Positions 45,542 through 56,797 are shown, numbered from the stretch's first letter. The stretch: DNA of 64,000 bases from CBDBDZ01 sp965204215 (GCA_965204215.1 CBDBDZ010000013.1:806001-870000); one strand, 5' to 3'. Program-made: numbers and translations. Notes: a model not told the origin generated them from the sequence alone.

Positions 45542-48421
45542 ATGTTTACACGCAAAAAATTAAGTTACGCAGTTGCAGCTACTATGGGTGCAGCAGTTGC
45601 TGGTACAGCTAATGCGGCAATTGAAGAGATTGTTGTAACAGCTACCAAAACAGCTCAAAGCGCACAGGATATCGGTGTGTCAGTCCAAGCTGTTACAGGT
45701 GATACATTGAAAGAGCTAGGTGTTGAAACCTTTGACAAATATGTACAGTACTTGCCGAATGTCACTCAACAGGGTCGTGGTCCGGGTCGTAGCGAAATTT
45801 ATATTCGTGGTGTTGCTACAGAACAATCAAATAATACTGTTTCATCAATTCAGGGTTCAGCTCCTTCAGTGGCTTTATATGTTGATGAACAAACTGTTTC
45901 GTTTGGTGGTCGTAACCTGGATGTCTATGCAGCTGACTTAGAGCGTGTGGAAGTATTGCCTGGACCTCAAGGTACTTTATTCGGTGCAAGTTCACAGTCT
46001 GGTACAGTTCGCTATATTACTAACAAACCTAAACAAGGCGTCTTTGAAGGCGGTGTGAGCGCGCGTCATGGTTGGACATCAGGCGGTGATCAAAGTACTT
46101 CTACCCAGGCATACTTGAATGTTCCTTTAACAGAAAAGTTAGCTGTTAGAGGTGTGTTCTATAACGATAATCAGGGTGGTTGGTTAGACACAGTGGCAGG
46201 TAATTTTAATCCTAATACAAGTGAATTAATTAATGTAATTAACCGCAATCAAATTTTTGCCGCATCTGTTGCCCCTGATGCGACTTTGGCAACGGCTCAA
46301 AATGATGATGTCGTAGGTGAAAATACTAATGATGCAGTATATAGCGGTGCACGTTTTGGCTTGGCGTATGATATCAATGACGACTGGCATGTTTTAATTC
46401 AACATACGACTCAGCGTTTGGATACTGAAGGCTCATTTGAATATGCTCCATTTCTCGATGATACCGGTAGAGAGTCTAATCTGCGATTTATTCCAGAGTC
46501 AAATAATGATGAATGGGGCTTAACCACCTGGACATTAAATGGTCGTATTGGCACTCTTGATGTTATTTATACAGGTGGTTTTATTGATCGTGAAGTTGAT
46601 AATGTTATCGATTACACCTTATACACCTTTGGTGGCGGCTACCAGGCTTACTATGTTTGTAACACCCCTTATGCTGCGGGTGGTGCTACTGAATGTTTTG
46701 ACCCGGTTAAGTCTTATGTTGATACAACGGACAATACCCGTACTTCACACGAGATTCGTATTAATACAGATCAAGAGAAGCGTTTAAGATTTACTGGTGG
46801 TTTATTCTTTGATAACTCCATGACTGAATCCATTGGTCGTTTTAATTATCTGGGTGCGGTTGATGCAGGTTTTGATGCGGCTGCTCAAAATGGTTCTGCT
46901 AATTCAGGTGGTACTGTGGTCGATGGTACGCCTGGACCTGGTCAAACAGGATTCCCTGTGCCTGGCGTGATTCCTGTAGCTCCTGCTGGAATTACTACGA
47001 TTTTCCAAAATAACTTTACACGAGAAGAAGATCAGTTTGCCGCGTTTGGTGAAGTGAGTTTTGATATATCTGAGCAGGTTACTGTTCATTTTGGTGCCAG
47101 ATACTACGACCTGGACTTTGCTTTGACGGGCACCACTGCTTCGTCTTTCGGCTGTAAAGGTGATGATATTCCTGATGATGGAAGTGTACCAGTGGGGTCT
47201 GATTTGGGCGGTGGAGAAGTTGTTGCCCAACGTGCTGATGGTACCTTTGGCTGCGATGGTAATGGTGATAATAATGTAACTGCAAGATTGCAGGCACTTG
47301 GCATTGGTACTTTAGAAGCGTTAACCAATTTCTTTGGCGTAGGTACTGAGAATCCGGTAGGGGCAAACAATTCTGCTCAAGATATTTTTGCTGATATCCA
47401 AAGTGGCGTATTAAATACTGATGGTTTAGGCGCTGATGGCGTAACCAATCAAGATGATGTGATTTTCAAAGCATCGGTTGATTGGAAACCAATAGATAAT
47501 ATTTTATTATATGCAACTTACTCGGAGGGCTTTAGACCTCAGACAGCCAACCGTAATGCTGGTGCGGCTTCTAGTAACCAAACAGGACCGTTTCAGAATT
47601 TTCGAGTTCCAGTAATTGCTGATAGTGATGAGTTAACTAACTTTGAAGTGGGTTTTAAAGGTGACTTGTTTGCTGATACCCTACGCTTTAACGCTACATT
47701 GTATTTTTCTCAAATCGATGATTTACAAACCACGCGTTTTGACCCGTCAAATGTTGCATTCTTGGTATTTATTGAGAATGTGGGCGATGCTGAAGTTACT
47801 GGTATTGATGCCGACTACATCTGGGAAGCGACTGAAAACCTGACAATAAGTGGTGCTTTTGCATGGGTTGATTCAGAGATAACTCGCTTGGATGGAGCGC
47901 TTGAAGGTCTGGCAGTTCCTGTTGGCAACGAGTTGCCTTTTACTGCAGACTTCTCTTTTAATGTCCGTGCCCGGTATGATTTTGAACTGCCAGCATTTGG
48001 TGCAAATGCATATGTAACTGCTGGTGCAATTTATACTGGTGATAGCAAGTCTGGTATCATAGGTAACGCATTTTTTGTAGAAGATAACGTTCAGCGCATA
48101 TTTGGTACTCCATCAGGTCTGCGCATTGCGGATGAAGGTGGTACTTTTGGTGCGTCTAGTGTTGCTACTGAAGTTACTGGCTCTGTAGGTTTGACTGAAG
48201 ATGGTCAAAATTTTAGAAATGGTCGTTATATTCAAGAGTCATACGTATTAATTAACGCTGCCTTTGGTGTTGAAAAAGATGACTGGATAGCAGAGTTTTT
48301 CGTTGACAACTTGACTGATGAACGTGCTCAAACAAATATTTCAACATTTGACTATATACCAACAGTTTCAACCAATCGTCCATTGACCGTGGGTCTGCGT
48401 TTTTCTTACGATTTTGATTAA
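45542..48421 (+). CDS. TonB-dependent outer-membrane receptor
   Basis: The 959-residue receptor has a signal peptide ending AGTANA, then a TonB-box-like EEIVVTATKTAQSAQDIGVS and a plug domain with GRSEIYIRGVATEQS and PQGTLFGASSQSGTVRYITN. A 22-strand-type barrel follows, and the C-terminal segment LTVGLRFSYDFD ends in an aromatic-rich residue pattern, although D rather than F is last. It imports a large or scarce ligand using the proton gradient through TonB-ExbBD. The GTTGGGG site precedes ATG 45542. The neighbouring lipoprotein and sulfotransferase genes suggest the ligand is not a simple siderophore. Ligand unknown. Confidence 0.93.
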   Translation: MFTRKKLSYAVAATMGAAVAGTANAAIEEIVVTATKTAQSAQDIGVSVQAVTGDTLKELGVETFDKYVQYLPNVTQQGRGPGRSEIYIRGVATEQSNNTVSSIQGSAPSVALYVDEQTVSFGGRNLDVYAADLERVEVLPGPQGTLFGASSQSGTVRYITNKPKQGVFEGGVSARHGWTSGGDQSTSTQAYLNVPLTEKLAVRGVFYNDNQGGWLDTVAGNFNPNTSELINVINRNQIFAASVAPDATLATAQNDDVVGENTNDAVYSGARFGLAYDINDDWHVLIQHTTQRLDTEGSFEYAPFLDDTGRESNLRFIPESNNDEWGLTTWTLNGRIGTLDVIYTGGFIDREVDNVIDYTLYTFGGGYQAYYVCNTPYAAGGATECFDPVKSYVDTTDNTRTSHEIRINTDQEKRLRFTGGLFFDNSMTESIGRFNYLGAVDAGFDAAAQNGSANSGGTVVDGTPGPGQTGFPVPGVIPVAPAGITTIFQNNFTREEDQFAAFGEVSFDISEQVTVHFGARYYDLDFALTGTTASSFGCKGDDIPDDGSVPVGSDLGGGEVVAQRADGTFGCDGNGDNNVTARLQALGIGTLEALTNFFGVGTENPVGANNSAQDIFADIQSGVLNTDGLGADGVTNQDDVIFKASVDWKPIDNILLYATYSEGFRPQTANRNAGAASSNQTGPFQNFRVPVIADSDELTNFEVGFKGDLFADTLRFNATLYFSQIDDLQTTRFDPSNVAFLVFIENVGDAEVTGIDADYIWEATENLTISGAFAWVDSEITRLDGALEGLAVPVGNELPFTADFSFNVRARYDFELPAFGANAYVTAGAIYTGDSKSGIIGNAFFVEDNVQRIFGTPSGLRIADEGGTFGASSVATEVTGSVGLTEDGQNFRNGRYIQESYVLINAAFGVEKDDWIAEFFVDNLTDERAQTNISTFDYIPTVSTNRPLTVGLRFSYDFD

Positions 48422-48465
48422 TTTCTATCTACCATTTAACCTATAACTTAACTTTGGAAAATACA

Positions 48466-50334
48466 ATGAAAAATTTAATTTTAATTTCACTTTTCTCGGT
48501 ACTATTAATCTCTTGTGGTGATGATGGTATTGATAGTAGCACTCTAACGGGTTCTGGCATTTCGCTCGAAACTCAGCTCTCAGGCTTGACGGCTGAAGTT
48601 GCAGGGGCTACTAGCGGTCAAATTACGGCGACAGCTACATCAGCCAGCTCCTTGAGTTATCAATGGGCTCAGACCAGTGGCTCTCCGGAAGCTACTCTAG
48701 TTAATGCAACATCTCCAACAGTCACTGTTATGTATCCAGCATCTACTACTGACACAGTGTTAATGCTTACTGTCACAGTGACCAATGGCAGTGGTGCTGA
48801 AGAAACTGCAGATGCTTCGGTTACAGTACCAGCAAATGGCGGTGCGGCTACCTGCCCGGATACAGTAGGTAACCTGGAAGTAACAGCTTTGCTAAATCCT
48901 GTATCAGGCAACAATAATTGTAGTTTGGCTGGAGTGTTAAGTGAAGACGCTACCTTAGTGACAAATACAGATTGGCACCTGGCTGATTCTCTTGAGGTTG
49001 GCGGCGTTTCTGAAACTACATCAGGAACTGGTGTTGTCACAACAGTCACGTTTACTGCAGTACTGACAGTTGATGCAGGAGCCAATGTGCGAGCTGATGG
49101 TACAGAGTATGTAGCAATCAATGTAGGTTCGTCAATTATTGCAGATGGTACTGCTGCTTCTCCAACTGTGTTTTCTTCCAGTGATGCAGATAATAATGGA
49201 ACTGGCGAATGGGGAGGTCTATTCCTGTTAGGAAGTGTCAATTCTTTATTGGATCATGTTGTTGTAGCAGAGGCCGGGGCAGCGGTTTCAGTAGGTGGTG
49301 CAACGCGCACTGATAACATAGTGCTCGACGGGACTGACGATACTAATATACTTTCATTTGTCCAGTCGCACGACTCTGCCAGAGATGGTTTTCACATTGA
49401 GGACAGTTCTTCGCGTATGGCTTGGCTACTAGCTACTGGCGCTACGCGTGATGGTGTATGGTACCAGAATTTTAACGGTGTAATTAAGGAGTTAATGGTT
49501 ATTCACAGAACAGCCACTGGGCGTTCGGGTATTTATGGCGCTCGCAGTTCAACTGCAACCACTTCTAACCCCAGAATAGTTAATGCGACATTAGTGGGTC
49601 GTGACGCTACCGCCGTTGATGCATCTGACGATTCATCGGCTCGTCAATTTGGCATTCTTTTTGCAGATAATTTTAGTGATGCTCGTTATGCTAACATTAT
49701 AATCGCTAACTTTGCTAACGGTTGTTACGAAGTTGAGCCTTCTGGTGATGTCAGAGGAATAGGTATTAATCCAGGTCCAACTTATTTAGATGGTGTTCAC
49801 TGTGCCAACGAAGCAGGCGCTTTGCCTGGTGTATTTGAAGTAGTTCGTGCAGATGACTCTGATACCAGTGAATTACGTGGGTTGCCTACTACTGGTGTTG
49901 GAAATGGGGATGGCTTACGCTACTATAATGGTACAGTCAACCCTGTTGTATTTACTGGAGAAACTACACAAAGAGATTTCACAGCTGGTTGGTATCTTAA
50001 TAGTATTGGTACTATGGCTAACACAGCTACAGGTGCAGTATTATTAACTAATGGTGATTTAGTCGTAGATAATGCTACAGTGCTGAACAGATTTAATTCT
50101 GGAGATACTAACAATGATGGTACTTTGGATGCAGCAGATCAAAGCTCGTCATTTATTATCAATGATACAGTTGCTTTTAATCAGGATGTAGGTGATGCCG
50201 CTAACCCGACAGGTGGTTATAACTTAACTGACGTGGGTGCTATAAGAGGTGGAGCCGTGAGTAATGTTCAATTTGATGGTTGGACCGTTGAGACTGGAGC
50301 TGGTGAAGGCTTTGCAGTTCCATTGGCAGAATAG
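48466..50334 (+). CDS. Large secreted lipoprotein with beta-helix-like repeats
   Basis: The 622-residue protein has a lipoprotein signal (LFSVLLISC, cysteine at about residue 17). A PKD/Ig-like segment follows (SYQWAQTSGSPEATLVNATS), then a long repetitive region with GEWGGLFLLGSVNSLLDHVV and RDGVWYQNFNGVIKEL blocks, like right-handed beta-helix surface proteins. GDTNNDGTLDAADQ is a dockerin/calcium-loop-like motif. It is very rich in T, A, G, D and S and poor in lysine. Paired with the receptor 44 bp upstream, it is a candidate surface ligand-binding partner. A strong terminator follows. Function not known. Confidence 0.75.
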   Translation: MKNLILISLFSVLLISCGDDGIDSSTLTGSGISLETQLSGLTAEVAGATSGQITATATSASSLSYQWAQTSGSPEATLVNATSPTVTVMYPASTTDTVLMLTVTVTNGSGAEETADASVTVPANGGAATCPDTVGNLEVTALLNPVSGNNNCSLAGVLSEDATLVTNTDWHLADSLEVGGVSETTSGTGVVTTVTFTAVLTVDAGANVRADGTEYVAINVGSSIIADGTAASPTVFSSSDADNNGTGEWGGLFLLGSVNSLLDHVVVAEAGAAVSVGGATRTDNIVLDGTDDTNILSFVQSHDSARDGFHIEDSSSRMAWLLATGATRDGVWYQNFNGVIKELMVIHRTATGRSGIYGARSSTATTSNPRIVNATLVGRDATAVDASDDSSARQFGILFADNFSDARYANIIIANFANGCYEVEPSGDVRGIGINPGPTYLDGVHCANEAGALPGVFEVVRADDSDTSELRGLPTTGVGNGDGLRYYNGTVNPVVFTGETTQRDFTAGWYLNSIGTMANTATGAVLLTNGDLVVDNATVLNRFNSGDTNNDGTLDAADQSSSFIINDTVAFNQDVGDAANPTGGYNLTDVGAIRGGAVSNVQFDGWTVETGAGEGFAVPLAE

Positions 50335-50350
50335 CGGTTACTAAACTTAA

Positions 50351-50379
50351 AAAAAGGCGAGCTTTAGCTCGCCTTTTTT
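50351..50379 (+). terminator. Rho-independent terminator after the lipoprotein gene
   Basis: The stem GGCGAGC-TTTA-GCTCGCC is followed by seven T residues and preceded by an A-run, so it may work in both directions. It ends the receptor-lipoprotein transcript 17 bases past the stop codon. Confidence 0.93.
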
Positions 50380-50401
50380 ATGAACATTCTATTTACAGAT
50401 T

Positions 50402-52405
50402 ATGCAATATAGTGATTTAATGAAGCAACAATTAGAGCAGGCTAAACAATTTCTATATAGACAACAATTCAAGGATTCAGATAAAATCACTAAAGGAATT
50501 ATAAAAGAAGATTCTTCAAACTATGATGCTATTTATATATTAGCGGTTTCCTTGCGTATGCAGGGAAAGTTTACGGATTCAATTCACAGGCTTGATAAGG
50601 TTATACGTATTACTCCTAACCATTCCAGAGCCTATCAAGAGAAGGGTCATGTCTATTTCACACAGAATAAATATGAAAAAGCGATAGCCTGTTATGAAAA
50701 GGCAGTGCAATTAAATAACGCACTTTTACCCAGTTGGAAAGCGTTAACTAATTTATATCAATTAGTAAAATATAGAAAGGGTTTTGACAACGCTTTATCC
50801 CAGGTTCAAAGGCTTGAAAAGCTTTCCCCGGAATTAATTGCTGTTAAAAGCTATTTGCAAGAAGGTAATATAGACATGGCTGACAAAGTGTGCCGACACT
50901 ATATGCAAAATAATAAGCAAAATGTGGAAGGTATGCGGTTGCTTGCTGAGATTGCGCTAAAGATGGAAATATTAGATGATGCCGAATTTATATTAGAAAG
51001 TGCCCTGGAGTTCGAACCTGATTATAGTGATGCAAGAGCCGATTATATTTCTGTACTGATCAAAAGGCAAAAGTTTGGAAAAGCTCATGAGAATAGCTGT
51101 CAACTATTTAATGGGAACCCTGAAAATATCTATTTTAAAGCCTTAAATGCTCATACTTTTTCAGGGATTGGTGAAACAGAAACAGCAGCAAAAATGTTTG
51201 AAGAAATTGTTAATGAACAACCCGATCAGGAACAAACATGGCTAGCGCTGGGACACACTTATAAAACGCTGGGAGAGATTGATAAATCGGTTAATGCTTA
51301 CCAGCAGGTTTACAAAATTAGAGCGGATTTTGGCGATGCTTTTTGGAGTTTAGCAAACACTAAATCTTATAAGTTTTTAAACCAGGAAATTAGGCACATG
51401 GAAAAATACCTGGCTAAAGATGATATGTCGGTGGCGGATAGAGTACATATGGGGTTTGCTTTAGCTAAATGCTATGAAGATAGGTCAGAGTATGAAAAAG
51501 CATTTAAGTTATATGAATCCAGTAACGAATTAAATAAGAAAGAATTGAAATATGAAGCAAAACTAATTGAAAGAAGAGTTAGTCGTCAAATTAAATATTG
51601 CACCAAAGAGTATTTTGAATCTAAGGCCAATATTGGATATGAAGCAACAGATCCAATTTTTATTGTGGGGTTGCCTAGAGCTGGCTCTACACTTTTGGAA
51701 CAAATTTTAGCGTCTCATTCAAAAATTGATGGTACTATGGAACTACCTAATATTATCAGCTTGGTTTACCGCTTGAGAGGACGCTACAAAGGCAAAAATA
51801 ATGAAGAACCGCAATACCCTAAAATTTTGACAGAGATTGAAGATAGCTATTTTGAGCGATTCGGCAAACAATTTATTGATGATACTCAGGTCTATCGGCA
51901 CGGTGCTCCATTTTTTATTGATAAAATGCCAAATAATTTTGTGCATATCGGTTTAATCAAATTAATTTTACCTAATGCTAAAATCATTGATGCGCGAAGA
52001 CACCCTATGTCTTGCTGCTTCAGTGGCTTCAAACAGTTATTTGGTGAAGGACAGGAATTTACCTATGGTTTGACTGAGATTGGCACATATTATCGTGAAT
52101 ATGTGCGGTTGATGAAACATTGGGATGAAGTTCTTCCAGGCTTTGTTCTCCGTATTCAACATGAAGACGTTATTGATGATTTAGAAGGACAGGTCAGGCG
52201 CATGTTAGATTTTTGCGATTTAGAGTTTGAAGAAGCCTGTGTTAATTATTACAAGACTGAACGCAGTATTCGTACGCCTAGTGCAGAACAGGTGCGGCAG
52301 CCAATATTTCGCTCTTCTATAGAACAATGGCGTAATTTTGAACCCTGGTTAGGACCACTAAAAGAAGCATTGGGTGAAGAAATTCTTCAACATTATTCGA
52401 TATAA
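50402..52405 (+). CDS. TPR-repeat sulfotransferase
   Basis: The 667-residue protein joins an N-terminal array of about ten tetratricopeptide repeats (residues ~5-375, for example SRAYQEKGHVYFTQNKYEKA) to a sulfotransferase domain beginning at PIFIVGLPRAGSTLLEQILA. In that segment the PAPS 5'-phosphosulfate loop is GLPRAGST. The 3'-phosphate region is around ARRHPMSCCFSGFKQ. It would transfer sulfate from PAPS to a protein, peptide or glycan held by the TPR scaffold; there is no signal peptide, so it should act in the cytoplasm. It begins only 22 bases after a terminator and so must have its own promoter or read-through. Confidence 0.9.
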   Translation: MQYSDLMKQQLEQAKQFLYRQQFKDSDKITKGIIKEDSSNYDAIYILAVSLRMQGKFTDSIHRLDKVIRITPNHSRAYQEKGHVYFTQNKYEKAIACYEKAVQLNNALLPSWKALTNLYQLVKYRKGFDNALSQVQRLEKLSPELIAVKSYLQEGNIDMADKVCRHYMQNNKQNVEGMRLLAEIALKMEILDDAEFILESALEFEPDYSDARADYISVLIKRQKFGKAHENSCQLFNGNPENIYFKALNAHTFSGIGETETAAKMFEEIVNEQPDQEQTWLALGHTYKTLGEIDKSVNAYQQVYKIRADFGDAFWSLANTKSYKFLNQEIRHMEKYLAKDDMSVADRVHMGFALAKCYEDRSEYEKAFKLYESSNELNKKELKYEAKLIERRVSRQIKYCTKEYFESKANIGYEATDPIFIVGLPRAGSTLLEQILASHSKIDGTMELPNIISLVYRLRGRYKGKNNEEPQYPKILTEIEDSYFERFGKQFIDDTQVYRHGAPFFIDKMPNNFVHIGLIKLILPNAKIIDARRHPMSCCFSGFKQLFGEGQEFTYGLTEIGTYYREYVRLMKHWDEVLPGFVLRIQHEDVIDDLEGQVRRMLDFCDLEFEEACVNYYKTERSIRTPSAEQVRQPIFRSSIEQWRNFEPWLGPLKEALGEEILQHYSI

Positions 52406-52426
52406 GGTTTTTAAAAATTTGCATTA

Positions 52427-52604
52427 AACCCAGATTATGCATTAGAAACCTGCTACACCCAAAAATGACTTCAAAAACATCAGCTTGTTCGAAAAATAAT
52501 ACTCACCATAGCCCTGCTATGTTTCCGCTTATTTTTATTGCGCGAGCTACTGTTTTTATTGCCATTTTTGCCTTCGTTACAATTTCTAATGCATAATCTG
52601 GGTT
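52427..52604. mobile_element. MITE-like element, family 2, copy C (178 bp)
   Basis: The first 22 bases (AACCCAGATTATGCATTAGA then AA) are perfectly inverted at the right end. Length equals copy A. It fills the gap between the TPR-sulfotransferase and the hydroxylase-sulfotransferase genes and stops 14 bases before the latter's start codon. Confidence 0.9.
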
Positions 52605-52618
52605 AAATTGGTTTCAGC

Positions 52619-54493
52619 GTGAAACTCTCAAGTGCCTTCATTCAATTACCTCTGCTGGTTAATAGCGAGTTACTCAAAAAAGAAGTTTCTCAGTTTAATG
52701 AATCAGATTGGCTGGATCATCCTCAAGATTTTAAAGGCAATTCAGCCATTCCGCTGATTTCACACATGGGTGCAATGAATAATGACTATGAAGGTACTAT
52801 GCTGGCGACACCTATGTTACGCCGTTGTCCTTATTTGCGTAATGTATTAAGCCAAATGGATACAGTTTTGGGTCGTACGCGTTTAATGCGCCTGGCGCCA
52901 AACCATGAAGTCCCATCCCATCAAGATACACACTATAGCTGGTGGAAACGTATTCGTGTTCATATTCCCATTGTCACCCAGCCAGAAGTGCTCTTTACCT
53001 CAAATGGTGAAGTCAGCGTCAATATGCAAGCAGGGGAAGTGTGGATTTTTGATAATTGGCATATCCACCAGGTTCAAAATAACAGTAATATATACCGAAT
53101 ACATTTAGTAACAGATACAACAGGCAGCAGTCAATTTTGGAATATGGTATCCAAAGGCTGGAAAGTTAATTCAAATAATGACTTTAGAACTTCCATAGAA
53201 TACCAGAACTGGAAAACGACTATCCAGCAGCCTGAGCTAATTGAAACCCCCATTATTACAGAGACTCATAACCGTTATGCTGTTCGCAGCCCTAATGATG
53301 TGGATAATATACTTAATGATTTTATAGAATTATTACTACCGTTAAATGTGGAAAAAAGTGAGTCAATAAGAATAACCAAAAATGCGATACATCAATTCAG
53401 CCAGGATTGGCGTTGCCTGTGGGCCCAATATTCTAATTCAATAACAGGGATCGAGCATTACCAAAAGCTTATTGATCGACTGCATTCCCAATGTATAAAT
53501 TTGTGGAACGATGTATTAGTTCCTCAAGGTATAAGCACTGTTTCCAGTATTTTGCAAAAATGGACTCATACCATGACTGATGTGGAATATGCCAAGCAAC
53601 AAGCGGTTTCGGGTCAACTGAATATACCGTTTGAGCAGTTACGCCATATTTTTGACAGACCTGTTTTCATTGTTGCAGCGCCGAGGTCAGGCAGCACAAT
53701 GCTTTTCGAAACATTGCAAAAAAACATTGATTTCTGGTCATTGGGAGACGAAAGCCACTCAGAGTTTGAGTCGATTAAAGAACTTGGCATTGCAGCCAAA
53801 CACTACACCTCAAATCAGTTAGAGGCAGCTGATTTAAATGAAACCATTGGTTCTAAATTAATCAAGAAATTTTTGCAAAAAATGCATAATATTGATGGCG
53901 TCAATTATTTACAATTACCTGAAAGTCAACGTCCTAATCGTATTCGCTTTTTAGAAAAAACACCTAAAAACGCTTTGCGTATTCCTTTTTTAAAAGCACT
54001 TTTCCCTTCTGCTAAATTTATTTATTTGCAGCGTGCCCCAGAATCAAATATCGGTAGTATGATTGATGCATGGCAATCTCAGCGGTTTGTGACATACTCG
54101 GAACTGCCGAATTGGAGTGGGTCATGGTCATTACTTTTACCAGAAGGTTGGCAACAACAAAAAGGTAAAAATGTGGTTGAGATAGCTGCATGGCAGTGGC
54201 AATCAGCTAATAACCGCATTATGGATACCCTGGAGCAATTGCCTGAGCAAGATTATTGCATTATTGATTATGACCAATTGCTTGAAAATCGGGAAAAAAC
54301 CCTAAAAGCAATATGCAATTTTTCATCGGTACCTTTTGGTCCAAGAATGCAATCTATTATTCGTGGTAATCTCTCACTGTCAAAATACACTTTAACTAAA
54401 CCCGGTAAAGACAAATGGAAACGATACGAAAATACAATTTTAGCAGCTAAATCCATTTATGCGGATACGGCAAGTCGTATGCAAAATTTTTGA
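52619..54493 (+). CDS. Aspartyl/asparaginyl beta-hydroxylase domain fused to a sulfotransferase
   Basis: The 624-residue two-domain protein starts with an AspH-type 2-oxoglutarate/Fe(II) oxygenase. The iron-binding HxD-like segment lies in VPSHQDTHYSWWKRIRVHIP; a distal histidine and 2-oxoglutarate arginine lie in IFDNWHIHQVQNNS and IYRIHLVTD. From about residue 345 a sulfotransferase follows, with PVFIVAAPRSGSTMLFETLQ as PAPS loop and AKFIYLQRAPESNIGSMIDA as 3'-phosphate region. The start is GTG 52619. The two activities in one chain suggest hydroxylation followed by sulfation of one substrate, which is inference. It follows the TPR-sulfotransferase, with a family-2 MITE between them. Confidence 0.88.
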   Translation: MKLSSAFIQLPLLVNSELLKKEVSQFNESDWLDHPQDFKGNSAIPLISHMGAMNNDYEGTMLATPMLRRCPYLRNVLSQMDTVLGRTRLMRLAPNHEVPSHQDTHYSWWKRIRVHIPIVTQPEVLFTSNGEVSVNMQAGEVWIFDNWHIHQVQNNSNIYRIHLVTDTTGSSQFWNMVSKGWKVNSNNDFRTSIEYQNWKTTIQQPELIETPIITETHNRYAVRSPNDVDNILNDFIELLLPLNVEKSESIRITKNAIHQFSQDWRCLWAQYSNSITGIEHYQKLIDRLHSQCINLWNDVLVPQGISTVSSILQKWTHTMTDVEYAKQQAVSGQLNIPFEQLRHIFDRPVFIVAAPRSGSTMLFETLQKNIDFWSLGDESHSEFESIKELGIAAKHYTSNQLEAADLNETIGSKLIKKFLQKMHNIDGVNYLQLPESQRPNRIRFLEKTPKNALRIPFLKALFPSAKFIYLQRAPESNIGSMIDAWQSQRFVTYSELPNWSGSWSLLLPEGWQQQKGKNVVEIAAWQWQSANNRIMDTLEQLPEQDYCIIDYDQLLENREKTLKAICNFSSVPFGPRMQSIIRGNLSLSKYTLTKPGKDKWKRYENTILAAKSIYADTASRMQNF

Positions 54494-54530
54494 GAATCGT
54501 TCAATTATTCTCTAATGCTATTTTTCATCA

Positions 54531-54614
54531 TATTAACTCGGCATGAAAATACCGAACAAATATATGACACAAGGAAGTGACACCGACGAGCAATATTTTA
54601 TTGCCAGGTTAATG
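54531..54614 (+). repeat. Family-3 repeat, short form
   Basis: TATTAACTCGGCATGAAAAT to TATTTTATTGCCAGGTTAAT, 84 bases, lacking the internal palindrome. This is the best copy of the short form. It lies just upstream of the rRNA promoter. Within the 442-base gap 54494-54935 the other content is the promoter, boxA and leader. Confidence 0.8.
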
Positions 54615-54637
54615 TTAGCCAAAAGGTGATATTTTCA

Positions 54638-54665
54638 TTGACATTATCAAGCGAGTTATTATCAT
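54638..54665 (+). promoter_or_regulatory. rRNA promoter
   Basis: TTGACA (54638-54643) and TATCAT (54660-54665) are separated by 16 bases, the spacing typical of rrn P1 promoters. The discriminator downstream (ACGCACCC) is GC-rich, as expected for stringent control. The 16S gene begins about 270 bases further on. Confidence 0.75.
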
Positions 54666-54702
54666 ACGCACCCTTGCCCGATGATGTATATTTTATTGGG
54701 TC

Positions 54703-54715
54703 TGTTCTTTAACAA
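54703..54715 (+). promoter_or_regulatory. boxA antitermination site in the rRNA leader
   Basis: TGTTCTTTAACAA differs by one base from the E. coli rrn leader boxA (TGCTCTTTAACAA). It is placed directly before the processing stem, as in other gammaproteobacterial rRNA leaders. It binds NusB-NusE to prevent Rho termination. Confidence 0.85.
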
Positions 54716-54721
54716 AGTGTT

Positions 54722-54746
54722 ATCAAGCAATATGTGTGGGTACTTG
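54722..54746 (+). ncRNA. 5' arm of the pre-16S RNase III processing stem
   Basis: These 25 bases pair with 56489-56513 on the far side of the 16S gene: 22 Watson-Crick pairs plus three G-U pairs and no bulge. This is the standard stem that loops out 16S for RNase III. The three G-U positions suggest selection for pairing rather than a simple copied repeat. Confidence 0.88.
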
Positions 54747-54935
54747 TGTAGATTGGTTTAAACTATTATTTTACGCAAGTTACCTATTCAATTCATTCCG
54801 AAAGAATACGGTCGTTACGGCCGATAATTTATTATTTGGTCTAACAGCGTAAACCGGGTTTTGACAATTTTCTGGTATAAAGAGAAATTGTTATCCGTGA
54901 TGTTGATTGTACCCTATTGGGTATAATTGGCTATT

Positions 54936-56473
<1,538 letters not shown>

Positions 56474-56488
56474 TTAATAATCAACTGC

Positions 56489-56513
56489 CAAGTACCTACG
56501 CATATTGTTTGAT
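56489..56513 (+). ncRNA. 3' arm of the pre-16S RNase III processing stem
   Basis: It begins 16 bases after the 16S end and pairs with 54722-54746. It is followed by CCTTTTT. From 56514 to the small ORF at 56624 I see no tRNA, no boxA and no 23S start; a weak ATCTT/AAGAT hairpin lies near 56538-56550. Confidence 0.88.
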
Positions 56514-56623
56514 GACCTTTTTGTATGATAGGATGTATCTTCTTAAGATATTTCAACGTCTATGCACAATTCCATAACTAGCTATAGTGCTAATCATATT
56601 AATATTTTTGGGAATAGTAAAAT

Positions 56624-56797
56624 ATGGGGATTGTAGTTACTCTGGCGCTATTCTTGGCCAGTTTGTATTTTTGCTTTCAGCCTGAATGGTATCGTAAATA
56701 CTTAGCACAAATTAGCCTCTTTGTAGGACTTATGGGTCTGTGGAATTTCTTTTGGTTTGGTCTTAGCTCTCAAGTTTTTATAATTTTTCAAGAATGA
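56624..56797 (+). CDS. Small two-helix membrane protein
   Basis: The 57-codon frame starts MGIVVTLALFLASLYFCFQP and is followed by EWYRKYLAQISLFVGLMGLW and a hydrophobic tail. Two membrane helices are separated by a short charged loop, the make-up expected of a real small membrane protein rather than random sequence. It overlaps the 3' end of the convergent histidine kinase gene by 10 bases. No function known. Coding potential is judged only from composition. Confidence 0.5.
   Translation: MGIVVTLALFLASLYFCFQPEWYRKYLAQISLFVGLMGLWNFFWFGLSSQVFIIFQE

Noticed and set aside
47079..47370. Overlapping minus-strand frames inside the TonB receptor gene
   Set aside because: They are shadows of a well-supported gene in another frame.
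54861..54881. Second rRNA promoter in the leader (TTGACA then TATAAA)
   Set aside because: Only 9 bases separate the boxes; the sequence more likely forms leader RNA structure.
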